Positions 23,612 through 33,610 of a DNA stretch of 64,000 bases are shown here, in pieces; within the stretch, counting starts at the first letter, position 1; every line of letters begins with the position of its first letter. Location of the stretch: assembly GCF_030269925.1 (NCBI RefSeq), contig NC_085133.1, positions 1,384,001-1,448,000 on the forward strand, written 5' to 3'. The notes beneath the pieces are model-generated. The model did not search any database. It saw only the letters and a list, made by a program, of their open reading frames with translations, and had not been told where the DNA came from. The translations under genes and the position numbers were made by a program. Source of the DNA: Bombyx mori. Lineage: Eukaryota > Arthropoda > Insecta > Lepidoptera > Bombycidae.

Positions 23612-24002
23612 CATGGTGTACGAATCCCGCAGGCGGGTACTAATTTTTCTAATGAAATACGTACTCAACAAATGTTCACCATTGACTTCCACGGTGAAGG
23701 AATAACATCGTGTAATAAAAATCAAACCCGCAAAATTATAATTTGCGTAATTACTGGTGGTAGGATATCTTGTGAGTCCGCGCGGGTAGGTACCACCACC
23801 TTGCCTATTTCTGCCGTGAAGCAGTAATGCGTTTCGGTTTGAAGGGTAGGGCAGCCGTTGTAACTACTTATATTCTTGAGACTTTAGAACTTATGTCTCA
23901 AGGTGGGTGGCGCATTTACGTTGTAGATGTCTATGGGCTCCAGTAACCACTTAACACAAGGTGGGCTGTGAGCTCGTCCACTCATCTAAGCAATAAAAAA
24001 AA
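23612..24002 (+). mobile_element. Bm1 SINE, head partly lost
   Basis: Starts inside the B-box region (TGTACGAATCCCGCAGGCGG) and continues to the A-tail. The A-box is absent, so it lacks a complete pol III promoter. Confidence 0.87.
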
Positions 24003-25169
24003 GCATCTTTGTAATGAAATTTCAGTAATAATTTCGGTATTTAAAGTGGCATCAGTAGAGGACTTAGCCGTGTCTTTCCGTCGTTTAGTTCCTACCCACT
24101 TGTAGCATTACCTGTCCAACGAGCAGGAATACATTCTGCACAGTGCTTACCTCGCCTGCGCAGTTTTTATGTGAGAACGTTTTTGCTCTATCAGGCATTG
24201 GTTCAACAGTATACGTACCAATTAAGTTCATTCAGTTTGTTGATCTTTAGGGCTTACTTTTGGCCTGGTCTTCGATTAGTTTTCAAGGGGAGTGGGTAAA
24301 TGAAAGTTTTTCTTATAATGGAAATCTTAGTTTGCGCAAACGAGTCGTATTTTGAAAGATTGCAAACACAAAATACCGGAATTCATGTCGTAATGCCCAG
24401 ATGACCAATCAATTATTTATATCAGAGTTTTTTTTTTTATTATTAGACTAAATGACCTTAGTTCACACGGTATCAAGAGATTGCCAGATTTCATAGACGT
24501 GATTTGAATGTGTCGCCTTGGGAGATAAGGTAAAGACCCTTCAAAAGGAAATAGTTGATTGCTTTGAGGTAGAAATTAGGAAAATGAGAGAACTTTCAGT
24601 TTTATTGCTGTACTTGTCCCTTGCTTCGCATCAAAAGTATGCATCCATACAAGTAGTAGTACTTGTCTTATTCTTTTCGGGTTTGATGTTATTACACGAT
24701 TCGCGAAAGTAATTCGGGTGGACATGTTGAGAATGATTATTGTTTTATTGATCCCTTTCGGCGGTTTCAAAGCTGTCTTAGTCACATGGACTGGCATATT
24801 ATTATGTATATCGGACGTGTTATCCTTTGGCTGCGATGGTTTCAGAATGCTTTTCTCTCTCTTCTTTTAGATTTACACCTAAAGTGTATTTCACAGACTC
24901 GCCCCTGATATATGAAATTAAGAAACCCCCTATCCTAAGCCAACAGAAACGCCCTCATGAAATAACAGGTAATTAACATCTAATAATAATTTTATTATGA
25001 GACATCCCTGATTTATCCCGCAGCCGTGCCTCGTACGAATTAATTAGTATTCAATCTGTTTTTTATTTTGCGTTGGAAAATGTTCTGAATATTCTAAGGT
25101 TTTATTGAATTTACAAAACGACTCTTCGTTTTTAGCGATTTAATTTTTAACGCTTAGTATAATATTAGA
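24003..25169. other. Unassigned stretch
   Basis: No supported gene. A short piece at 24678-24712 (CGGGTTTGATGTTATTACAC) resembles a Bm1 scrap on the minus strand. Confidence 0.4.
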
Positions 25170-25412
25170 CTTTTTTTATTGCTTAGTTGGGTGGACGAGT
25201 TCACAGCCCACCTGGTGTTAAGTGGTTACTGGAGCCCATAGACATCTACAATGTAAATGCGCCACTCACCTTGAGATATAAGTTCTAAGGTCTCAGTATA
25301 GTTACAACGGCAACCCCGCCCTTCAAACCGAAACGCATTACTGCTTCACGGCAGAAATAGGTGGGATGGTAGTACCCACCCGTGCGGACTCACAAGAGGT
25401 CCTACCACCAGA
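25170..25412 (-). mobile_element. Bm1 SINE, 5'-truncated
   Basis: The 3' part of Bm1 on the minus strand, A-tail at the left, broken off after the GGTGGTAGGACCTCTTGTGA block. Moderate divergence. Confidence 0.85.
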
Positions 25413-26792
25413 GAAACTATATATTCCTATATTGATAGCACTCTAGTCAGCTGCTCTTCTTACGCTCCATCTATTGAGCTAATACCAAATCAGCCAAGCC
25501 TAGCTAGCATATGTAACTAAGCCTTAACTAAGAGTACTAAGGGAACTTAACCAATAAAGAGTGACAATTTATCTCTTCCATTATCTACTATATCCAAAAT
25601 CACCCCAATTGTGTACCGCCATGATACTTATTTCAGGCTGCATTTCACGCTGTGACCAACCAAAAATACCGGAGTCCAGAGCCCGTTCGCAAATAAATTG
25701 CTATAAAATCTTAATTAGGTTACAATTTATTAATAGGACCTACGGATCAACGTCGACAATTAAAATATTAATTTCCAATTTGCAACGTTCATCGGCGGCT
25801 TACGAATATTATTCGAATTTAAGGCATCAAATATTTCAAAGTATCCGGTTACGATATTGAATATTTTAAGATTTAGCGTTTGCTCTAGCCATTAACAATT
25901 CAAGAGCCTCTAAGCTACCGTGTTTTGTTTATATACAAACTTTACAAATGTATATCGAAGGGTGAAAGGCTGTATGGTTTAAGCAGCATTTTAGTTAATA
26001 CGCGACATTTAACTTTGCAATTAAAGGTCCTTTTTATTTGGTATTAGTATCAGCAATTCGATTTTTAAGCTATTACATGGCTTCTATCGCGAGCTTTGAG
26101 CGCGGCGACCGAAGCAAGAAATTCCGTAACGAAAAAAAAACCTAACACCCCCCACTCTGCCTACCAGTAGCTCGCGTTCAACACATTCACACGTTGCGCT
26201 TGTGTAGTGTTTGTGAATAAGCGCGCGGCGTGACGTCGCATGCGCATCATGAAAAGTCTGCCCATCTCTCTCTCGCGTGGTCTAGCTTATGAGTGTGAAG
26301 GGGACAGTTAATGTTTTGCTTTTGTCAATGTTTATAAATATAGTGTGGTTTTATTTTATTATTGTTTTAATATTAAATTATTATTGCCAAATTATAATTG
26401 CATAAGTTGATAAAAAATGCTATACAATAGCTTTATCGTGGCAGTCCCCGAGTGGCACACGTGTTTTTTATTTGAACTTGAACTATGCCTACCACGTTCA
26501 AATAGCTAAGAAGTTTATATTTTTTCCAAACTTTAAACTATAAATCCTCCTCCTGTACATTTGCAAAAATGTAGCTTAAACCATATATAATATTTACGAT
26601 ATTACGATGTTTACAATTTATCCCGCAATTCTGATCGTTTCGTTGAGCGAGTAGTTAGTGACGTTAATCACTGATTCCGGATTCGAGTTCCGGCTAAAAT
26701 CATTGAAGTGTGTCAAATCCCAGTAACTCTGTCTAATACCTTTACCGAAAATCCGGTCATAGATCTTTTTTATCGAACTCATGGAACTCTTC
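25413..26792. other. Unassigned stretch with CpG-rich patch
   Basis: No supported gene. 26090-26290 is locally rich in CG and GCGC (for example AAGCGCGCGGCGTGACGTCG) in an AT-rich setting. It could be a promoter-like island or a piece of an unrecognised element. Confidence 0.35.
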
Positions 26793-27031
26793 ACTGGTGG
26801 TAGGACCTCTTGTGAGTTCGCACGGGTAGGTACCATCACCACGCCTATTTCTGCCGTGAAGCAGTAATGCGTTTCGGCTTGAAGGGTGGGGTAGCCGTTG
26901 TAACTATACCTTAGAACTTATATCTCAAGATGGGTGGCGCATTTACATTGTAGATGTCTATGGGCTCCAGAAACCACTTAACACCAGGTGGGCTGTGAGC
27001 TCGTCCACCCATTTAAGCAATAAAAAAAAAA
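26793..27031 (+). mobile_element. Bm1 SINE, 5'-truncated
   Basis: Begins at the CACTGGTGGTAGGACC block and ends in a run of nine or more A. Close to the window's other truncated copies (32813, 61374), which start at nearly the same SINE position. Confidence 0.87.
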
Positions 27032-27598
27032 CTGAAGATCGAAGTCCATCGACATCACTACTTGGGCACCTTTGTGCACGAGTCCTTACCCGGGTATGTT
27101 GTGTAAAATGTCCCGTTGGGATGGCAACGACGCCCCTAACTCGACACGGTCGCATTTGGCACGCGGCTACATTGTGCAATGCCACACAGGGTTGTCGCTT
27201 CCTGATTACCGCTGCCACAAAGTAGCGGTGAATTTCAGTTTGAACGGGCCTCAAGGAATTCGGCCCTAAATCCAGAGCTGGTTTTATAAATTTTAATCTC
27301 TTCATTTGTCTAGTGATGTGACTTTAGCGACTGTACCGCGGGATCACACAGGAATATTACTGATGTTATAATGTTCCCGAGATAGTGTAGGTTTCTCTGA
27401 AAACCAAATCATAACAATGGCTCAATAGACGCCGGTCTGAATCGCTACGGAGTGTACTCATGACGCTAAACAAAATGTTAATGGCCATGTAATGTGAAGG
27501 AAATAAATTTCCATATATTATATTATTTAGCTGTTTCTACATGATTTGAAGAAAGCCTGAGAAGTCCAGACGAGCACGCCAGTCATCTAACGCCAAAT
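27032..27598. other. Unassigned sequence upstream of the LINE
   Basis: GC-richer segment at 27090-27270 with overlapping open frames on both strands, no motif recognised. Confidence 0.4.
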
Positions 27599-27610
27599 GG
27601 TATATGAACA
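27599..27610. repeat. 5' target-site duplication of the Jockey LINE
   Basis: GGTATATGAACA here is repeated exactly at 32778-32789, after the poly(A) tail, which defines the LINE insertion. Confidence 0.9.
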
Positions 27611-27663
27611 CATTCCGATAGAGGCACCCGTCACGCGCGGACGTGCTCATCGACCACTCGATC

Positions 27664-27723
27664 GCCCGGCCTTTGTTCGCCCGGCTTTTGTTAGCCCGGC
27701 CATTGTTCGCGCGGCCTGTGTTC
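27664..27723 (+). promoter_or_regulatory. 5'UTR iterons: 4 x 15 bp
   Basis: Four head-to-tail copies of GCCCGGCCTTTGTTC with one to three changes each, 50 bp inside the LINE's 5' end. Tandem 5'UTR units commonly form internal pol II promoters in LINEs; function here is inferred. The array is followed by two ~70-bp copies of a unit containing GTTCGTGGTACATCTGCCGA (about 27718-27855). Confidence 0.7.
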
Positions 27724-28017
27724 GTGGTACATCTGCCGACTAAGTGCTCTTCCTGGAAGTTTTTATTTGTTTTGTTTCCTTTTGTTATTTCTGTGTTCGT
27801 GGTACATCTGCCGACAAACTGTCTTCCTGGAAGTGTTTAATTGGTTTGTTTCTTTTTGCTATTTCCGTTTTGTTGTGATTTTTCTTTGTCCTGCAGTAAT
27901 CGTGCCGCATCGCCACCTGTGTTCAATAGAACCGCTCAGGTCCGAGAAGTTGGGGCCTCGCCGCAAGGCGAGTGTTTTCTAAGACCCAGGGTAGCCCCAC
28001 CTGGGCACGTAGACATC

Positions 28018-29640
28018 ATGGACGCTGTATTTGCGGAATTTCTCCGGCTTCGCTACCCAAAGCTCACTTCCGAGTTTCAGGCCTTCAAGGCCGATCACAC
28101 TGCGAGCCCTCTCGTGGACTCCACCGAGCTCGCTGCTCCTGCGTCGCCTGTACCTGCGTGCAAAGCTTCTGCATCGAGCACCGCAGCCTCCGTCGTGCCT
28201 GCCGTTCCCGCGTCGCCTATACTGGCGAGTAAAACTGCTGCGTCGTCCGCCGTGGTCACCGTTCCAGCAGCGCGATCATCCGCTGCCTCCGTCGCGCCGT
28301 CCAAAACACCTACTCGTAGGTCACCTGCGCCCGCCTCCTCGTCCTCCGACTCTGACTCGGAGATGGAGGTCGACCTCGCTCCCGCCTCATCGACGGATGG
28401 ATTCACCCTGGTGCAAAAGGGTAAGAAGCGTGCCGCGGAGTCTCGAGCTCCCGCGGCCGCTAAAATTAGCAAAGCCGCGAACGCGTCGCGCCCCCGCCCT
28501 CAGACTCCCGTTGCGCCTCCAGCCCGTGCCACTCCGTCGCCGCGTCCGGTGGCACAAAATAAAGCCCAGACCCCTCCCCCGGTAATCCTTCAAGAGAAGG
28601 CAGCTTGGGAACGAGTTTCCCTGGCCCTTAAGGCCAAAAATATCAATTTTACGAATGCCCGTAACCTCGCGAACGGCATTCAAATTAAGGTTCGAACATC
28701 CGACGACCATAGGGCCCTCTCTTCTTACCTCCGTAAGGAGCGTATAAGTTTCCACACATATACGCTCCAGGAGGAGCGCGAACTCCGTGCCGTTATACGT
28801 GGCATCCCTAAAGAGTTGGATGCCGAGCTCGTCAAGGCCGACCTTCTCGAACAAGGCCTACCGGTTAACTCCGTACACCGCATGCACACAGGCCGCGGAA
28901 GGGAGCCATATAATATGGTTCTCGTCGCCCTCCAGCCTACCCCCGAGGGTAAGCAAATATTCAACATCCGAACGGTCTGTAGCCTTTCCGGAATCGCAGT
29001 CGAAACCCCACACAAGAAAGGCACACCTAGCCAGTGCCATAACTGCCAATTATACGGGCATTCTTCCCGTAACTGTCACGCGCGCCCCCGATGCGTCAAG
29101 TGCTTAGGCGATCACGCCACGGCCCTATGCACTCGCGATCAAAAAACCGCGACAGAACCGCCTAGCTGCGTCCTGTGTCGAACACAGGGTCACCCCGCAA
29201 ATTACCGCGGATGCCCCCGAGCCCCGAAAATAAATCGCCGCGTCGCCCGCCAAAACCGCCTCCGAGCTTCCGGCCCAGACATCAAAGCCTCGGCACCCTC
29301 TGTGTCGCAGGCTAAGCCAGCGTTCGTTCCGGCGCCGGTGCCCAGTGTCTCGGCCTGGGCGAAACCGCTGCCGTACATGAACACGGCTACAACTCCCTCC
29401 TCCGCGATTCGTCCCGCCCCCGCGACTCGTCCCTCTCCCGCGACTTGCCCTCCGACCGCGTCCGACAATCTCGCTTTAGCGATCGACTTCTTTCAGTCGA
29501 TCAACTTTGAGCGCGTTAACGCTTTGGGCGACGCCATTCGCTCTGCCTCCACTGCACAACACTTTATCGCCGTTGTGCAAGAATACGCCGACGTATACGC
29601 GTCATTAAATACGTACGTCCTCCCCTCACTCCGCCGGTAA
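28018..29640 (+). CDS. LINE ORF1: gag-like nucleic-acid-binding protein
   Basis: 540 residues. I chose the ATG at 28018 (MDAVFAEFLRLRYPK); the frame is open upstream to 27841 but only through non-ATG codons. Residues ~30-180 are low-complexity Ala/Pro/Ser with an acidic SDSDSEMEVD patch. Residues ~195-330 resemble the pre-C2HC domain of Jockey-clade gag proteins. Three zinc knuckles follow: C340-x2-C-x4-H-x4-C353, C359-x2-C-x3-H-x4-C371 and C384-x2-C-x4-H-x6-C399. Known role of the family: binds element RNA and helps form the ribonucleoprotein with the ORF2 enzyme. It ends three bases before the ORF2 ATG (TAA-TCA-ATG), suggesting termination-reinitiation. No inactivating change seen. Confidence 0.9.
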   Translation: MDAVFAEFLRLRYPKLTSEFQAFKADHTASPLVDSTELAAPASPVPACKASASSTAASVVPAVPASPILASKTAASSAVVTVPAARSSAASVAPSKTPTRRSPAPASSSSDSDSEMEVDLAPASSTDGFTLVQKGKKRAAESRAPAAAKISKAANASRPRPQTPVAPPARATPSPRPVAQNKAQTPPPVILQEKAAWERVSLALKAKNINFTNARNLANGIQIKVRTSDDHRALSSYLRKERISFHTYTLQEERELRAVIRGIPKELDAELVKADLLEQGLPVNSVHRMHTGRGREPYNMVLVALQPTPEGKQIFNIRTVCSLSGIAVETPHKKGTPSQCHNCQLYGHSSRNCHARPRCVKCLGDHATALCTRDQKTATEPPSCVLCRTQGHPANYRGCPRAPKINRRVARQNRLRASGPDIKASAPSVSQAKPAFVPAPVPSVSAWAKPLPYMNTATTPSSAIRPAPATRPSPATCPPTASDNLALAIDFFQSINFERVNALGDAIRSASTAQHFIAVVQEYADVYASLNTYVLPSLRR

Positions 29641-29643
29641 TCA

Positions 29644-32520
29644 ATGGCGTATATAAGTAGAATAAAGCCCCTATCCGTAACGATAGGATTTTTTAACGCT
29701 TACGGTCTCGCAAATCAGCGTGATCAGGTTTCTGACTTTTTGCGTGACCATCAAATTGATATCTTTTTAGTGCAGGAGACCCTACTTAAGCCCGCGCGCC
29801 GTGACCCTAAAATCGCGAACTATAACATGGTCAGGAACGACAGGCTCTCTGCTCGTGGTGGTGGTACCGTCATTTACTATAGAAGAGCCCTGCATTGCGT
29901 CCCGCTCGATCCTCCCGCGCTCGCTAATATCGAAGCATCAGTGTGCCGAATCTCACTGACGGGACACGCGCCGATCGTTATCGCGTCCGTTTATCTTCCA
30001 CCGGATAAGATCGTTCTAAGCAGTGATATCGAGGCGCTGCTCGGCATAGGGAGCTCTGTCATTCTGGCGGGCGACCTAAATTGTAAACACATCAGGTGGA
30101 ACTCACACACCACAACCCCGAATGGCAGGCGGCTTGACGCGTTAGTCGATAATCTCGCCTTCGATATCGTCGCTCCGCTAATCCCGACTCACTACCCGCT
30201 AAATATCGCGCATCGCCCGGATATACTCGACATAGCGTTATTAAAAAACGTAACTCTGCGCTTACACTCGATCGAAGTAGTTTCAGAGTTAGATTCAGAC
30301 CACCGTCCCGTCGTTATGAAGCTCGGTCGCGCTCCCGATTCCGTTCCCGTCACGAGGACTGTGGTGGATTGGCACACGCTGGGCATCAGCCTGGCTGAAT
30401 CTGATCCACCATCGCTACCGTTTAGCCCGGACTCTACCCCGTCTCCTCAGGATACCGCTGAAGCCATAGACATCTTAACGTCACACATCACCTCGACATT
30501 AGATAGGTCATCGAAACAAGTTGTAGCGGAGGACTTCCTTCACCGCTTCAAATTGTCCGACGATATTAGGGAACTCCTTAGAGCTAAGAACGCCTCGATA
30601 CGCGCCTACGACAGGTATCCTACCGCGGAAAATCGTATTCGAATGCGTGCCCTACAACGCGACGTAAAGACTCGCATCGCCGAAGTCCGAGATGCCAGAT
30701 GGTCTGATTTCTTAGAAGGACTCGCGCCCTCCCAAAGGTCTTACTACCGCTTAGCTCGTACTCTCAAATCGGATACGGTAGTAACTATGCCCCCCCTCGT
30801 AGGCCCCTCAGGCCGACCCACGGCGTTCGATGATGACGAAAAAGCAGAGCTGCTGGCCGATACATTGCAAACCCAGTGCACGCCCAGCACTCAATCCGTG
30901 GACCCTGTGCATGTAGAATTAGTAGACAGTGAGGTAGAACGCAGAGCCTCCTTGCCACCCTCTGATGTGTTACCACCCGTCACCCCGATGGAAGTTAAAG
31001 ACTTGATCAAAGACCTACGTCCTCGCAAGGCTCCCGGTTCCGACGGTATATCCAACCGCGTTATTAAACTTCTACCCGTCCAACTCATCGTGATGTTGGC
31101 ATCTATTTTCAATGCCGCTATGGCGAACTGTATCTTTCCCGCGGTGTGGAAAGAAGCGGACGTTATCGGCATACATAAACCCGGTAAACCAAAAAATCAT
31201 CCGACGAGCTACCGCCCGATTAGCCTCCTCATGTCTCTAGGCAAACTGTATGAGCGTCTGCTCTACAAACGCCTCAGAGACTTCGTCTCATCCAAGGGCA
31301 TTCTCATCGATGAACAATTCGGATTCCGTACAAATCACTCATGCGTTCAACAGGTGCACCGCCTCACGGAGCACATTCTTGTGGGGCTTAATCGACCAAA
31401 ACCGTTATACACGGGAGCTCTCTTCTTCGACGTCGCAAAAGCGTTCGACAAAGTCTGGCACAACGGTTTGATTTTCAAACTATTCAACATGGGTGTGCCG
31501 GATAGTCTCGTGCTCATCATACGGGACTTCTTGTCGAACCGCTCTTTTCGATATCGAGTCGAGGGAACCCGCTCCTCCCCACGACCTCTCACAGCTGGAG
31601 TCCCGCAAGGCTCTGTCCTCTCACCCCTCCTATTTAGCTTATTCGTTAACGATATTCCCCGGTCGCCGCCGACCCATTTAGCTTTATTCGCCGACGACAC
31701 GACTGTTTACTATTCCAGTAGAAACAAGTCCCTAATCGCGAAGAAGCTTCAGAGCGCAGCCCTAGCCCTAGGACAGTGGTTCCGAAAATGGCGCATAGAC
31801 ATCAACCCAGCGAAAAGTACTGCGGTGCTCTTTCAGAGGGGAAGCTCCACACGGATTTCCTCCCGTATTAGGAGGAGGAATCTCACACCCCCGATTACTC
31901 TCTTTAGTCAATCCATACCCTGGGCCAGGAAGGTCAAGTACCTGGGCGTTACCCTGGATGCATCGATGACATTCCGCCCGCATATAAAATCAGTCCGTGA
32001 CCGTGCCGCGTTTATTCTCGGTAGACTCTACCCCATGATTTGTAAGCGGAGTAAAATGTCCCTTCGGAACAAGGTGACACTTTACAAAACTTGCATAAGG
32101 CCCGTCATGACTTACGCGAGTGTGGTGTTCGCTCACGCGGCCCGCACGCACATAGACACCCTTCAATCTCTACAATCCCGCTTTTGCAGGTTAGCCGTCG
32201 GAGCTCCGTGGTTCGTGAGGAACGTTGACCTACACGACGACCTGGGCCTCGAATCTATACAGAAATACATGAAGTCAGCGTCGGAACGGTACTTCGATAA
32301 GGCTATGCGTCATGATAATCGCCTTATCGTAGCCGCCGCTGACTACTCCCCGAATCCTGATCATGCAGGAGCCAGTCACCGTCGACGCCCTAGACACGTC
32401 CTTACGGATCCATCAGATCCAATAACCTTCGCACTAGACGCCTTCAGCTCTAGGAGCAGGCTTAGGGACCTCGGTAACCGTACTCGTCGAACTCGACAAA
32501 GAGTTCGCCGTGCAACCTAA
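29644..32520 (+). CDS. LINE ORF2: AP-type endonuclease plus reverse transcriptase
   Basis: 958 residues, the normal size for Jockey-clade ORF2. The N-terminal AP-like endonuclease (1 to ~225) shows N18 in FFNAYG, E45 in LVQET, GDLN at 143-146 and the catalytic SDHRP (D219, H220). It nicks target DNA to prime reverse transcription. The RT domain (~470-760) shows FFDVAKAFDKVW with D596, GVPQGSVLSP (652 on) and the catalytic FADD at 682-685. A C-terminal region follows (GVTLD, RPVMTYAS) with no RLE endonuclease. All catalytic residues I can check are present and the frame is unbroken, so activity is plausible. Translation probably depends on reinitiation after ORF1. Confidence 0.92.
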   Translation: MAYISRIKPLSVTIGFFNAYGLANQRDQVSDFLRDHQIDIFLVQETLLKPARRDPKIANYNMVRNDRLSARGGGTVIYYRRALHCVPLDPPALANIEASVCRISLTGHAPIVIASVYLPPDKIVLSSDIEALLGIGSSVILAGDLNCKHIRWNSHTTTPNGRRLDALVDNLAFDIVAPLIPTHYPLNIAHRPDILDIALLKNVTLRLHSIEVVSELDSDHRPVVMKLGRAPDSVPVTRTVVDWHTLGISLAESDPPSLPFSPDSTPSPQDTAEAIDILTSHITSTLDRSSKQVVAEDFLHRFKLSDDIRELLRAKNASIRAYDRYPTAENRIRMRALQRDVKTRIAEVRDARWSDFLEGLAPSQRSYYRLARTLKSDTVVTMPPLVGPSGRPTAFDDDEKAELLADTLQTQCTPSTQSVDPVHVELVDSEVERRASLPPSDVLPPVTPMEVKDLIKDLRPRKAPGSDGISNRVIKLLPVQLIVMLASIFNAAMANCIFPAVWKEADVIGIHKPGKPKNHPTSYRPISLLMSLGKLYERLLYKRLRDFVSSKGILIDEQFGFRTNHSCVQQVHRLTEHILVGLNRPKPLYTGALFFDVAKAFDKVWHNGLIFKLFNMGVPDSLVLIIRDFLSNRSFRYRVEGTRSSPRPLTAGVPQGSVLSPLLFSLFVNDIPRSPPTHLALFADDTTVYYSSRNKSLIAKKLQSAALALGQWFRKWRIDINPAKSTAVLFQRGSSTRISSRIRRRNLTPPITLFSQSIPWARKVKYLGVTLDASMTFRPHIKSVRDRAAFILGRLYPMICKRSKMSLRNKVTLYKTCIRPVMTYASVVFAHAARTHIDTLQSLQSRFCRLAVGAPWFVRNVDLHDDLGLESIQKYMKSASERYFDKAMRHDNRLIVAAADYSPNPDHAGASHRRRPRHVLTDPSDPITFALDAFSSRSRLRDLGNRTRRTRQRVRRAT

Positions 32521-32745
32521 CCCATGAATCAGCTCGCTGAGTTTCTCGCCGGATCTTCTCAGCGGGTCGCGATTCCGATCCGGTAGTAGATTCATTCGCG
32601 AAACAGCTGCTCTTGAGCTGTTAGGTCTCCTTCGGAGGCGCTCGGGTAGCTGTTAGCAAATCCCACCCCTCCTGGCTGAGCCTTTGCTCGCCCACCTGTC
32701 CTGGTGAAACTGGAAAGGCCTCCGGGCCACCAGTAATCCTTCAAT

Positions 32746-32777
<32 letters not shown>
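32521..32777 (+). other. LINE 3'UTR and poly(A) tail
   Basis: About 230 bp of GC-rich 3'UTR (for example GAGTTTCTCGCCGGATCTTC), where Jockey-type RTs would recognise their template. A run of 29 A follows (32749-32777) and is immediately followed by the 3' TSD. The long unbroken A-run supports a recent insertion. Confidence 0.8.
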
Positions 32778-32779
<2 letters not shown>

Positions 32780-32812
32780 TATATGAACAGACACGACGAA
32801 ACTGGTGGTACA

Positions 32813-33059
32813 TTACTGGTGGTAGGAACTCTTGTGAGTCCGCGCAGGTAGGTACCACCAACCTGCTTATTTCTGCTGTGAAGCAGTAATGCGTTTCGAT
32901 TTGAAGGGTGGGGCAGCCGTTGTAACTATACTGAGACCGTAGAATTTATATCTCAAGGTGGGTGGCGCATTTACTTTGTAGATGTCTAAAGGCTCCAGTA
33001 ACCACTTAAAAAAACAGGTGGTCTGTGAGCTCGTCCACCCATCTAAGCAATAAAAAAAA
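32813..33059 (+). mobile_element. Bm1 SINE, 5'-truncated
   Basis: The 3' part of Bm1, starting at the TTACTGGTGGTAGGA block 23 bp beyond the LINE's 3' TSD. It has an AAAAAA run replacing part of the ACCAGGTGGGCTG region and an A-tail at 33052. Confidence 0.87.
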
Positions 33060-33502
33060 CCCTTAATAGTACCAATTCAGTAAAGATCGTAATAGTCTTC
33101 CGGATTCAACTTTCCACCGAGACATTGTGTGGTAAAAGATCTTGCCTTAGAGTTATAAAGCGTTTCTTATAAGGACAATCTAAATGCCACGAGAGGTCGC
33201 AAGTCCGCCCTCGTATAATATGAAGCTTAATAACTCTAGTGAGGAGAGCACGGGGCGAGAGGCAGCCCTGGCCCACCACCCGCTGCCCGCCGGCGTCGAA
33301 CCGTGCAGTTTGCACCACCAGCCCTGTTTCGGACAACGAACTAAGAAATATTTTACGAAACGATTATACCGGGTTGGCATAATGCTTTTATACCAGTACG
33401 GTGACTTGTTATTTTAATTGATGACTTCCTGCTCGACGAAAACAACGTTCAGTGATTTATTTGAGTTAAAATCTTTGAAGTTGACTTGTAAGTTTCTTTT
33501 AA
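33060..33502. other. Unassigned sequence
   Basis: GC-rich at 33190-33350, open on both strands for 66-77 codons; no motif recognised. Confidence 0.4.
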
Positions 33503-33610
33503 GACTGGTGGTTAGGTGTTCTGTAGACTCACACGAATAGGTACAGCCATTCTGCCTATTTCTGCCGCGAAACATTGGAGGCGGCTGTGAGAATGGGACA
33601 GCCTTTCAAG
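33503..33610 (+). mobile_element. Bm1 SINE remnant that leads into the satellite
   Basis: Bm1 blocks in order (GACTGGTGG, GTAGACTCACACGAATAGGT, CTGCCTATTTCTGCCG), followed directly by GGGACAGCC, the expected position of Bm1's GGGGCAGCC. The tandem array then begins. Confidence 0.7.

Larger units (their letters stand above)
27611..32777 (+). mobile_element. Complete Jockey-clade LINE (BMC1-like size)
   Basis: A 5,167-bp non-LTR retrotransposon bounded by the 12-bp TSD GGTATATGAACA. Order: about 0.4-kb 5'UTR with iterons, ORF1 (28018-29640), ORF2 (29644-32520), 3'UTR and a 29-bp poly(A). Neither ORF has a frameshift or internal stop, so this copy could be retrotransposition-competent. It is GC-rich (many CG dinucleotides) compared with its AT-rich flanks. 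Its size and silkworm context are close to what I recall for BMC1, a full-length silkworm LINE first found on the W chromosome, but the assignment needs alignment. Confidence 0.88.

Noticed and set aside
26090..26290. CpG-island promoter of a host gene
   Set aside because: No exon-like open frame follows in either direction; kept only as an unassigned CpG-rich patch.
28095..28854. Antisense ORFs of 125 and 155 codons in the LINE
   Set aside because: They lie opposite the GC-rich low-complexity part of ORF1 and have no motif; frame shadows.
30192..31983. Several antisense or alternative-frame ORFs in ORF2
   Set aside because: Shadows of a long GC-rich coding region with clear RT and endonuclease motifs in the chosen frame.
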